Assembly: GCA_003251955.1 (NCBI GenBank)
Contig: QKDV01000134.1
Location: 1 to 5,690, forward strand
Source: Methanospirillum hungatei
GTDB lineage: Archaea; Halobacteriota; Methanomicrobia; Methanomicrobiales; Methanospirillaceae
Direction of reading: 5' to 3'
DNA: 5,690 bases
This document shows, in pieces, positions 1-5,690 of the stretch; positions within the stretch are counted from its first letter, which is position 1; each line of letters starts with the position of its first letter. Under the pieces are notes generated by a model. That model worked only from the letters and a program-made list of their open reading frames with translations. It was not told where the DNA came from and did no database searches. The position numbers and the translations under genes were made by a program.

Positions 1-1046
1 ATCGCTTCATCAGGACCTCCAAGCCGTTCAACTATGAAGGGGCAGGAAATCAGAAGATCCACCAGGGATGACCGGTCTTTCTTTGAAAGATGGGCAGCAG
101 TAAGTTCCAGATTGACATTCGCCAGCTCCATTATTTTCCTGATAAACCGGTCAGGGATATCAAATGCCCCGAGCACAGTCTTGACCTGACGATTTCCAGC
201 CGATGCAATACGGTTAACCAGATCATCATTCACCTTCCTTGCATCGGCACCGGGCATAAACGAGATCTTCAGAGTATCACCCGGCCGGATATACCGGGAA
301 AAATCAAGAATACCGGGACCGGAAAGGCCGGTGTGAGTAAAGAGGATATCTCCGGTATGTGCCTTGAGCTTCTTCCCATCCCTATAGAGAGAGATCTGCC
401 TGTCGGCAAACGATATCCCGGACAAATCAGCAAACTGATAGCCCCGCACATATACTCCGGCAAGCGCCGGACCGGGCTCTGCAACCCTGTGACCGAGCTC
501 CCGGGCAAATTTATACCCATCTCCGGTTGAACCGGTTGCAGGATATGTTTCACCCCCGGTTGCAATAACCAGAGTATCAGCACTAATCTTTCCTTTTTCA
601 GTACTGATCAAAAACATCCCATTGTCGTTAGAAACCGAAACAACAGGCTCCTGTGTTTTAATCTGGACACCACGCCTTTGACACTCACCAGTGAGAAGAT
701 CAAGAATATCTGATGCTTTTCGAGAAACCGGGAAAACTTTTCCGCCGAACTCTTTCTCAAGGGGAACCTGATTCTCATCAAAAAACCGGATCAGATCCTG
801 ATTGGTATAGTTCATCAAGGCCGGCTTTAAAAAAGGCCCATTCTCACCATAATGAGTTAAAAATGATCTGATATCCCCTTCATGAGTAACATTACACTGT
901 CCCGATCCGGTTATAAGCAGTTTATTGCCACATGATCGCTTCTTCTCAAGAACAAGAACGCTTACACCCTCACCTGCCGCCTGCATTGCACAGAATAACC
1001 CGGCAGGGCCGCCACCAATAACCACCAGGGAAAAATCACCAGACAT
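1..1046 (-). CDS. BaiN/HI0933-family FAD-dependent oxidoreductase (partial, C-terminus beyond window)
   Basis: The frame stays open from an ATG at 1046 to the left edge, giving 348 codons; the family usually has about 390-420 residues, so roughly the last 50-70 are missing. The N-terminus carries a Rossmann FAD-binding motif (VVIGGGPAG, Gly11/13/16) followed by the acidic ribose-binding Glu34 at the end of the second strand. The family signatures follow in order: KLLITGSGQCNVTH at 42-55, ATGGETYPATGSTGDGY at 162-178 and GDILFTHTGLSGPGIL at 232-247. These match the HI0933-like/BaiN aminoacetone-oxidase-type flavoproteins, which are cytoplasmic. Substrate is unknown for most members; bile-acid oxidation by bacterial BaiN should not be transferred to an archaeon. 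The start is supported by GAGGT eight bases upstream. The gene lies 188 bases after the signalling gene, behind an oligo-T tract, so it probably has its own promoter. Family assignment is firm, reaction unknown. Confidence 0.93.
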   Translation of the reverse strand, partial: MSGDFSLVVIGGGPAGLFCAMQAAGEGVSVLVLEKKRSCGNKLLITGSGQCNVTHEGDIRSFLTHYGENGPFLKPALMNYTNQDLIRFFDENQVPLEKEFGGKVFPVSRKASDILDLLTGECQRRGVQIKTQEPVVSVSNDNGMFLISTEKGKISADTLVIATGGETYPATGSTGDGYKFARELGHRVAEPGPALAGVYVRGYQFADLSGISFADRQISLYRDGKKLKAHTGDILFTHTGLSGPGILDFSRYIRPGDTLKISFMPGADARKVNDDLVNRIASAGNRQVKTVLGAFDIPDRFIRKIMELANVNLELTAAHLSKKDRSSLVDLLISCPFIVERLGGPDEA

Positions 1047-1054
1047 GAAACAGG

Positions 1055-1060
1055 TACCTC
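1055..1060 (-). promoter_or_regulatory. Shine-Dalgarno of the flavoprotein gene
   Basis: On the minus strand the sequence reads AGAGGT, eight bases before the ATG at 1046. It supports that ATG as the start, which also places the FAD-binding strand at the usual distance from the N-terminus. Confidence 0.6.
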
Positions 1061-1072
1061 TCACACCGGTAC

Positions 1073-1088
1073 TGTTTATCAATATCTA
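1073..1088 (-). promoter_or_regulatory. possible TATA-like element of the flavoprotein gene
   Basis: In the 188-base gap between 1047 and 1234 the most TATA-like minus-strand stretch is AGATATTGATAAACAG. It lies about 27-42 bases before the ATG, so transcription would start only a few bases upstream of the Shine-Dalgarno site. The match to the archaeal consensus is weak and there is no second line of evidence. The rest of the gap shows nothing I can name apart from the T-tract at 1218-1231 and a doubtful 52-codon plus-strand ORF. Confidence 0.25.
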
Positions 1089-1217
1089 CTCAGGGTTCAA
1101 CCAGGCAAGTATTACAGCTCCGACAGAATATCAGAACAGAAGTTAACGGGCCAATAATGACTGTAAGAGAGATTGTAAAGAGATTATCGGAGAATACAGA
1201 AGGATTGCATTACCACG

Positions 1218-1231
1218 ACCTTAAAAAAGGT
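1218..1231 (-). terminator. oligo-T terminator candidate after the signalling gene
   Basis: Just past the TAG stop of the signalling gene (1235-1237) the minus strand reads ACCTTTTTTAAGGT. This holds a run of six T, the typical archaeal termination signal, within a small inverted repeat (5-bp stem, 4-base loop). Its position a few bases after the stop is what is expected for a terminator, and it argues against obligatory read-through into the flavoprotein gene. Confidence 0.5.
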
Positions 1232-1234
1232 GAA

Positions 1235-3151
1235 CTATGTTCCTGTGTCCGTATCCCGATCGATGTACATCCCATGTTGGTAATGACGGAGCAGGAACTT
1301 GTGCACCTTTTCTGACTGCACCCAGGCCCGGTCGAGTTTATCAATGAGATCATTGATGATACCCAGTTGCACCTCTATCTTCCCTGCATACTCCCCACCC
1401 TGCAGGAGATTGAGCCCTTTAATAACCTGTATCGGGTTTCGTATCTCATCGTTGAGAATCTGAAACTGTTCCATATTCAGTTCAAGCTGGGCCAGCCCTG
1501 CACGACGGATCTCCTCTTCCCGCTGAACCCTGAATGAAACATCATGGAAGTAAACAACAAGTGAGGAAATCTGCTCGTTATCTATCTTGAGAGGAGTGAT
1601 AGAAATGTCAAACCACCTGCTGTCCTCTTTCGGCAGGGGGATCTGCATACTCCATGACCTGATATCTCCATCAGCAATAGATTCTTCGACCAGTTCAATG
1701 AAACGGGCATATATTTCGTCACTGAAAATATTCCGCAGATCAGATAGATTGTCATTGGTAAGATCGGGAAAAGCCATCATGGCCGCAGGATTGACATAGG
1801 TGATCATCCATGAGGTATCGATGACCATGATCAGATCGTCCAGTTGTTCAGCAAGTCTGCGGTACCGCTGCTCACTCTCCTTTAGAGACTGCTGAATGAT
1901 CCTCCGGTCAGTAATATCGATCACGTTGCCTGCAATACACTGGGAATCAAGGAGTTTGATCGTAGTCAGGTAGATCTCAAGAAATATCTCGCGTCCATCC
2001 TTCCTAATCCCGGTACATTCAAAGTTATTTGGCTGATCTATCCCATTCACCGCTTTGGTGATGTTCTCCACAAACATATCATGGTCTGATGGATGGATCA
2101 ATACCAGGGGATCTTTTAATCGGAGAAGTTCTTCACGCTGGTATCCGAAGATTGAACAGATCCTGGGGTTTACGTACCTGAACACCTTGTCACAGAAGAG
2201 AAAGATCCCAAGATTTGCTTCCTCCACCGGACTTTTATAAAATTCTTCAATATGTCGCCTGTACCGGGCAGAACCAATAATCTCTGCAGCCATGATAAGA
2301 GTCTGGATCTCAATTGTTGAGCGTCTCTGCTCCTGTTCATGGTCTTCAAAAACCAGATATCCACACATCTGGGAATTGGCATAAATAGGGAGTATCAGGA
2401 GCGATGCAATTCCTTCTCTTTGTAGATAGTTCTTATCTTCTGAAGAGCCCGTAGACAGCCCACAAGATAAAAACCGGCTCGTGGAAAGCGTTTGATGCCA
2501 GTGTTCGGGCCAATGTGATGGTGATCCGGCGAGTCCATCATCCTTTTTTGACCAGACTACAGAGATATCACAGTCAGATACCTCATTTTCACAGTCTCTG
2601 ATATTTACAAGGTAGACAAGGTCAGCACCGGTTGCATCACCAAGTCTTCCGAGAATCTCCCGTGAATCTATATGGAGAATCGTTCCTTTCAGGAACTGAT
2701 CGGCTGCATAACTGATGGCTTCCAGAATCTCATCCTTTCGCCTGCCAGCACGTACCGCTTCCCGCTGACTGACAAGGACCCTGACTTTCTTTGCGATATC
2801 GATAGTCTGGATGTCCAGTTCATCGCCCTTATTCTGGTAAAAATCAGCCCCTGAGTTCAGTGCTTCGATAGCAATCTCTTTGCTATCCTCACCGGTCAGC
2901 ATGATAAATGGCAGATCAGGATAATTCTTTTTGATTTCCTTCAAAAATTCGATGCCATTCATAACAGGCATAGCGTAATCTGATACAACCGCATCGACCG
3001 GATTTGCCTTCAGATACTCAAGTCCTTCCCGTGCTGAAAGGCAGGTGTGCACCGAAAATTCCTTACTGGCTTCAAGAAATAACCCGAAGATCCTGCAAAG
3101 ATCCTCATTATCATCAACGAAGAGAACACGAATGATGGTAACTTCCTGCAC
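1235..3151 (-). CDS. REC-GAF-PAS-PAS signalling protein with degenerate histidine-kinase dimerisation module, no ATPase domain
   Basis: This is a 638-residue cytoplasmic two-component-type protein with no membrane segment or signal peptide. Residues 6-130 form a receiver domain with acidic pair Asp13/Asp14, phospho-acceptor Asp58 (VVSDYAMP), switch Thr86, aromatic Tyr105 and Lys108, so it looks competent for phosphorylation. A GAF-like domain spans about 145-297 (SLLILPIYANSQMCGYLVFED). PAS domains follow at about 302-420 (YVNPRICSIFGY, ending in VIDITDR) and 427-545 (YVNPAAMMAFPD). Residues 553-624 resemble a DHp helical hairpin, but the H-box reads LNDEIRNPI: Asp568 stands where the phospho-histidine should be. 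No N, G1 or G2 boxes of a HATPase domain follow; the protein ends about 70 residues later at SEKV..FLLRHY plus a 14-residue tail. It should therefore receive and integrate signals rather than autophosphorylate. The partner kinase is not in the window. The GTG start is chosen because of a perfect GGAGGT upstream. Confidence 0.92.
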   Translation of the reverse strand: MQEVTIIRVLFVDDNEDLCRIFGLFLEASKEFSVHTCLSAREGLEYLKANPVDAVVSDYAMPVMNGIEFLKEIKKNYPDLPFIMLTGEDSKEIAIEALNSGADFYQNKGDELDIQTIDIAKKVRVLVSQREAVRAGRRKDEILEAISYAADQFLKGTILHIDSREILGRLGDATGADLVYLVNIRDCENEVSDCDISVVWSKKDDGLAGSPSHWPEHWHQTLSTSRFLSCGLSTGSSEDKNYLQREGIASLLILPIYANSQMCGYLVFEDHEQEQRRSTIEIQTLIMAAEIIGSARYRRHIEEFYKSPVEEANLGIFLFCDKVFRYVNPRICSIFGYQREELLRLKDPLVLIHPSDHDMFVENITKAVNGIDQPNNFECTGIRKDGREIFLEIYLTTIKLLDSQCIAGNVIDITDRRIIQQSLKESEQRYRRLAEQLDDLIMVIDTSWMITYVNPAAMMAFPDLTNDNLSDLRNIFSDEIYARFIELVEESIADGDIRSWSMQIPLPKEDSRWFDISITPLKIDNEQISSLVVYFHDVSFRVQREEEIRRAGLAQLELNMEQFQILNDEIRNPIQVIKGLNLLQGGEYAGKIEVQLGIINDLIDKLDRAWVQSEKVHKFLLRHYQHGMYIDRDTDTGT

Positions 3152-3155
3152 AACG

Positions 3156-3161
3156 ACCTCC
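3156..3161 (-). promoter_or_regulatory. Shine-Dalgarno fixing a GTG start of the signalling gene
   Basis: The minus strand reads GGAGGT with four bases before the GTG at 3149-3151. The spacing is a little short, but the match is perfect. There is no in-frame ATG before codon 61, which would destroy the receiver domain, so the GTG is the start. Confidence 0.75.
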
Positions 3162-3208
3162 GGTTGTCCTGATGATACTTTGTTTCAGTTCATTGATAAA
3201 GATACAGG

Positions 3209-3222
3209 GATATCCGGATATC
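3209..3222. promoter_or_regulatory. 14-bp perfect palindrome GATATCCGGATATC, candidate operator
   Basis: Both strands read GATATCCGGATATC. It lies a few bases downstream of the TATA-like box at 3226-3235 and ahead of the expected transcription start (around 3200-3205) of the signalling gene. A dimeric repressor bound here would block polymerase recruitment, so an operator is the simplest reading. It could instead fold as a small hairpin in the 3' untranslated region of the dockerin gene transcript, although no T-run follows. The regulator is unknown. Confidence 0.4.
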
Positions 3223-3225
3223 GAA

Positions 3226-3235
3226 GTTATAAATC
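3226..3235 (-). promoter_or_regulatory. TATA box of the signalling gene
   Basis: The minus strand reads GATTTATAAC, close to the archaeal TTTATA-type box. It sits 75-84 bases before the GTG, which predicts a transcript starting near 3200-3205 with a leader of about 50 bases that contains the GGAGGT. It lies in the 87-base gap after the dockerin gene, so the signalling gene probably has a promoter of its own. Confidence 0.45.
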
Positions 3236-3238
3236 CGG

Positions 3239-4672
3239 TCACCTCTGCTGAATATCCCTGAAAGCCATGGTTAGGTCTGCAAAATCAACCCTGCTGTTGT
3301 TGTTATAATCAAACCGGGCGGAGATCTCGCTTTTTGATAGCCAGTCAAAGTTTCTGAAGAGAAGAACCAGATCCTGCATATCGAGTTTTCCATTCCCGTT
3401 CAGATCCTCATATTTCCCATCTTTATTTGGATCTGTCATCTTTTTCAGGATGGATATATCAAATTCGATCGGTGAAGTGATATCTGCCCGGTAATGGACA
3501 ACCACTGGTGCAGTTCCGTTCTTCTCACTTCCGATATCCATCTCTGCCACAGACTCAATCTGGGCTGAATCAACACCAATTGCCTGGGACGATGCACTCA
3601 CAGACTGATATGAAGCAGAAGTGGCGTTCTCTGATGTTGACCCACCTCCAAAGACACAACTCGGATCTGTGGATGTGTTTGCTCCATCTGCCACCTTTTT
3701 TACTGCAACAACCCTCTCTTCGGTCTGCATCGAATTAGAACCATCCGCATGGTAACTAATGAGCCGCTGTGATGAGGTTGTCTTTTCAGCAGACATGGAC
3801 CGGGTCTCCTGAAGATTACCTCCATTGGTCAGAAGAGTTGCAGCATATACTGCGGTTCCTGCCCACTCAGTCTGACCGGTAGAGTTTTTGCTGTTATATA
3901 CATGTTCAGCAATCGTCCGTGAATTAACCATACCAGACCCTTCGGTCTGTGCCTGTATCGTGGCACTAGTACCACCACGATATGCCCTGTTGAAGAGATC
4001 GAAGAGTCCTGCAACCTTTGACCGGTCAGAGGCCATATTCATATCGCTTGGTGTTCCGGACGCATAGGTGAACGAAGTACTGATGATCGCCGGACCGGAG
4101 GCATTTCCTGCAGTACCAGATGTATTTGCACTAACCGAGTACTGTAGTTCTTCAGTTGTGATTCTGGTTCTTGATGCTAACTGCAGGGTATTTGCAGTGA
4201 TAATATCCAGTGATGCAGCTGCAGTGAGCGATCTGTTTGAATCAGAACCTCCGGAGTCACTGGATGCCAGGACACAGACCGGTGAGGAAGTATTAGTTGA
4301 ACCGGTAGTAGTTGTGATGATACTCTCACTGGCTGCAAGATGACTGCCTGTCGCCCCGGCATCATAACTGAGAAACTTCTGGGAGTCAACCGACCCACTC
4401 TCTGGATTTGCCCCTCCGGTTGAGACTGTTTTCGAGAGTGCAAGAGCCCCACCATTGGTCATAGTAGAGTCGCGAAAAAGTTGGGCAGATCCATTCACGT
4501 ACGGATTTCCATACCCCTGGGTGAAGGTTGAACTATCATGAACCATCCCAATTGTGTCGATAAGAGTATTTACTGAAACTTCAGAAACAACAGGTGATAC
4601 GCAAAGAAACAAACCACCTGCCAGTAAAAGAAAAAATATATGTATTGCCCGAAATAACGAAGGGCGGAGCAT
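3239..4672 (-). CDS. secreted protein with internal duplication and C-terminal type I dockerin
   Basis: This 477-residue protein begins with a typical signal peptide: basic start, hydrophobic stretch at 10-28, likely cleavage near 30. The mature part is rich in Ser, Thr, Ala, Gly and Asn with many N-glycosylation sequons (for example Asn60, 127, 183, 263, 332, 349). I see two diverged copies of one domain, about 60-175 and 270-382. Shared landmarks are TNGG (72-75 and 282-285), SQK/RxxSY (97-103 and 301-307) and a lone cysteine in SPVCVLASS versus DPSCVFGGG (Cys133, Cys339). Residues 412-475 are a dockerin with two calcium loops: Asp423/Asn425/Asn427/Asp431/Asp434 and Asp455/Asn457/Asn459/Asp463/Asp466. 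Dockerins bind cohesins, so it probably joins a cell-surface or extracellular complex; no cohesin is in view. I do not recognise the duplicated domain and assign it no activity. A secreted non-cellulosomal dockerin protein is certain in outline, its role unknown. Confidence 0.9.
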   Translation of the reverse strand: MLRPSLFRAIHIFFLLLAGGLFLCVSPVVSEVSVNTLIDTIGMVHDSSTFTQGYGNPYVNGSAQLFRDSTMTNGGALALSKTVSTGGANPESGSVDSQKFLSYDAGATGSHLAASESIITTTTGSTNTSSPVCVLASSDSGGSDSNRSLTAAASLDIITANTLQLASRTRITTEELQYSVSANTSGTAGNASGPAIISTSFTYASGTPSDMNMASDRSKVAGLFDLFNRAYRGGTSATIQAQTEGSGMVNSRTIAEHVYNSKNSTGQTEWAGTAVYAATLLTNGGNLQETRSMSAEKTTSSQRLISYHADGSNSMQTEERVVAVKKVADGANTSTDPSCVFGGGSTSENATSASYQSVSASSQAIGVDSAQIESVAEMDIGSEKNGTAPVVVHYRADITSPIEFDISILKKMTDPNKDGKYEDLNGNGKLDMQDLVLLFRNFDWLSKSEISARFDYNNNSRVDFADLTMAFRDIQQR

Positions 4673-4690
4673 TATCGCATTTTTAGTATT

Positions 4691-4707
4691 GATATAAAAG
4701 TATAAAA
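4691..4707 (-). promoter_or_regulatory. TATA region of the dockerin gene, probably leaderless
   Basis: The minus strand reads TTTTATACTTTTATATC, two overlapping strong TATA-like cores. The centres are about 24 and 31 bases from the A of the ATG at 4672, so the transcript would start at or within a few bases of the start codon. No Shine-Dalgarno precedes the ATG, in contrast with the GAGGT or GGAGGT of the two downstream genes, which fits leaderless translation. The whole 123-base gap is very A+T rich. Confidence 0.6.
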
Positions 4708-4751
4708 TAAATGTGATAAATTGCTTTAAACCAATATTCAGGAATTATTCT

Positions 4752-4756
4752 AAAAA
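4752..4756 (-). terminator. second T5 tract in the DUF2156-dockerin gap
   Basis: The minus strand carries a second TTTTT about 40 bases past the DUF2156 stop and before the dockerin TATA region. Serial T-tracts are common at archaeal 3' ends, so this may act as a backup termination site. On its own, in A+T-rich DNA, it is weak evidence. Confidence 0.3.
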
Positions 4757-4772
4757 GATTCGGTTATTGATT

Positions 4773-4814
4773 AAAAACACGGCATTCTCTTGATGTTAGG
4801 AACTGACATCAAGA
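4773..4814 (-). terminator. hairpin plus T5 terminator candidate of the DUF2156 gene
   Basis: TCTTGATGT (4788-4796) and ACATCAAGA (4806-4814) are perfect inverted repeats of 9 bp around a 9-base loop, so the stop codon (4796-4798) lies inside the hairpin. In the minus-strand RNA the stem is followed after about ten bases by TTTTT (4773-4777). Hairpin plus T-tract at the end of the reading frame is a plausible termination or 3'-end stabilising structure. Confidence 0.45.
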
Positions 4815-5690
4815 TAATAAAGCTCTGACATATGATGAGGATGATATCTTTCCTTTGCTTCTTTTAGTCCGGGAAGACCCATATCACTCTCACGGTTGAT
4901 AAACTGGTATCGATCCCTGAGCAGAGCTGCTGTCTGGTAATTTATCTCTTTATATATTCCCTCACAATCAGGCAACCCCTTCTCATGATGCACAACTGCA
5001 GTTTTGGGATTCAGCTCTTCAAAGATAGCAATACCTCCTATCTCACCATGGGGTTTGACTGCAATTCCTTCAAATCCGAGCTCATCAAACACCTCGAGCG
5101 CTTCCCAAAGCGCTTCTTTCTCATGTTTCAGAATCGTATACTTATCACATTCCTTCCACTGACACCAACGCTTTAAAAACTCCTTCACCTCATCAAAGTT
5201 CTCATCGGTGATCAGCTCCACAGTTGACGGGCATTTCTTCCTGAATTTGTTGAGTTGTTTTCTGATCATCAGGTATGACTTTCCCTCAAGATTTGCCAGA
5301 TCAGATGTCTGATAGACATAATCGAAGAAGTCACGATCTTCCTTAAGATGCAGGTCAGGTCTGACCTCCTTAATCCACTGGTGTTGCCATGGCTCAAGCA
5401 CAAGGAAAGGTGCCTGCCCACCGGTAGAGAGTGCGAAATCGATAACAGCGTTCAGCACATCAGGGTTTTTTGGACCGATGGGACAACGGAGCGATGTGTA
5501 TGAGTCAGTACTTCCTCTGATTATCAGGCAGCCATCGACAACTGCGATCTCATAATGACCATAGTGGCGCCAGCAATAGAGAGTACCAAAAGTATTTTCT
5601 GAGTGTTCAATAGGATAGCGGGAGTAGATATCATCGAATATTTTCTTGTCTTCGAGCGTTAGAGGTTGGAAATCATCATCGTCAAGTCTC
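4796..5690 (-). CDS. DUF2156 / phosphatidylglycerol lysyltransferase C-terminal-like protein (partial, N-terminus beyond window)
   Basis: The minus-strand frame is open from the right edge to a TAA at 4796-4798, giving 297 residues. A GTG codon at 5458 is internal: the 77 codons upstream encode typical DUF2156 start sequence (FQPLTLEDKKIFDDIYSRYP, then TLYCWRHYGHYEIAVVDGCLIIRG), so probably only a few residues are missing. The C-terminal half has the family hallmarks: GKSYLMIRKQLNKFRK (a K/R-rich helix, window residues about 118-133), GGIAIFEEL, then FINRESDMGLPGLKEAKERYHP near the end. The fold is a tandem GNAT acyltransferase like the catalytic part of MprF, which transfers aminoacyl groups from tRNA to phosphatidylglycerol. 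There are no membrane segments, so it is a soluble stand-alone version. Bacterial MprF activity should not be assumed here: archaeal lipids differ and most short DUF2156 proteins have no proven substrate. Family sure, substrate unknown. Confidence 0.9.
   Translation of the reverse strand, partial: RLDDDDFQPLTLEDKKIFDDIYSRYPIEHSENTFGTLYCWRHYGHYEIAVVDGCLIIRGSTDSYTSLRCPIGPKNPDVLNAVIDFALSTGGQAPFLVLEPWQHQWIKEVRPDLHLKEDRDFFDYVYQTSDLANLEGKSYLMIRKQLNKFRKKCPSTVELITDENFDEVKEFLKRWCQWKECDKYTILKHEKEALWEALEVFDELGFEGIAVKPHGEIGGIAIFEELNPKTAVVHHEKGLPDCEGIYKEINYQTAALLRDRYQFINRESDMGLPGLKEAKERYHPHHMSELYYLDVSS

Noticed and set aside
90..583. Open frames on both strands at 90-530 (+) and 269-583 (-)
   Set aside because: Both are shadows in other frames of the flavoprotein gene, whose motifs run continuously through this stretch.
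925..1146. 73-codon plus-strand ORF over the start of the flavoprotein gene
   Set aside because: Most of it is antisense to the FAD-binding motif region, its sequence is low-complexity Pro/Thr-like and it has no ribosome-binding site.
1235..3151. Annotating the signalling gene as a sensor histidine kinase
   Set aside because: It lacks the phospho-histidine and the whole ATPase domain, so the kinase label would overstate what the sequence shows.
4068..4455. Plus-strand (4068-4343) and minus-strand (4177-4455) ORFs within the dockerin gene
   Set aside because: The Ser/Thr/Ala-rich coding sequence keeps other frames open by composition; neither product shows a recognisable motif, while the 477-residue frame has a signal peptide and dockerin.
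3239..4672. A cellulosomal enzyme, since it has a dockerin
   Set aside because: No glycoside hydrolase or carbohydrate-binding motif is visible in the remaining 400 residues, and the apparent host is a methanogen.
5267..5458. GTG at 5458 as the start of the DUF2156 gene
   Set aside because: The frame stays open to the window edge and the 77 upstream codons encode conserved DUF2156 N-terminal sequence, so this GTG is internal.
1..5690. tRNA, rRNA, CRISPR array, insertion sequence or attachment site
   Set aside because: I saw no spaced direct repeats, no transposase-like frame, no terminal inverted repeats and no tRNA-like cloverleaf while reading both strands; gaps between genes are all under 200 bases.

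Overview
The window looks like chromosomal DNA of a methanogenic archaeon of the order Methanomicrobiales. A Methanospirillum-like genome is my best guess, from memory of protein style and moderate G+C, and it has not been tested by any search. The clues are a REC-GAF-PAS-PAS signalling protein ending in an 'NDEIRNPI...SEKV..FL.RHY' module, a secreted dockerin protein with an archaeal-type 'YEDLNGNGKLD' calcium loop, a DUF2156 protein, TATA-like boxes and oligo-T tracts downstream of genes.

All four convincing genes lie on the minus strand, so transcription runs from high to low coordinates. In that order: (1) a nearly complete DUF2156 (phosphatidylglycerol lysyltransferase-like, GNAT-fold) protein from the right edge to 4796, ending in a hairpin plus T-tract; (2) a 123-base A+T-rich gap with a strong TATA element and no Shine-Dalgarno, which suggests a leaderless start for (3), a 477-residue secreted protein made of a signal peptide, two diverged copies of a domain of about 115 residues, and a C-terminal dockerin (4672-3239); (4) an 87-base gap with a TATA box and a perfect 14-bp palindrome ahead of (5), a 638-residue multi-domain signalling protein (3151-1235) followed at once by a T6 tract; (6) a 188-base gap and then (7) a BaiN/HI0933-type flavoprotein starting at 1046 and running off the left edge.

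Each gene appears to have its own promoter or terminator signals, so I do not see a tight operon. The signalling protein receives and integrates signals (phosphoryl-acceptor REC, GAF, two PAS) but has neither a catalytic ATPase domain nor the usual phospho-acceptor histidine, so it probably acts as a non-catalytic node in a phosphorelay. The dockerin protein is exported and probably docks to a cohesin elsewhere in the genome. Whether these neighbours act together cannot be told from sequence. The most interesting items are the degenerate histidine-kinase module, the duplicated two-cysteine architecture of the dockerin protein, and the palindrome beside the TATA box of the signalling gene.
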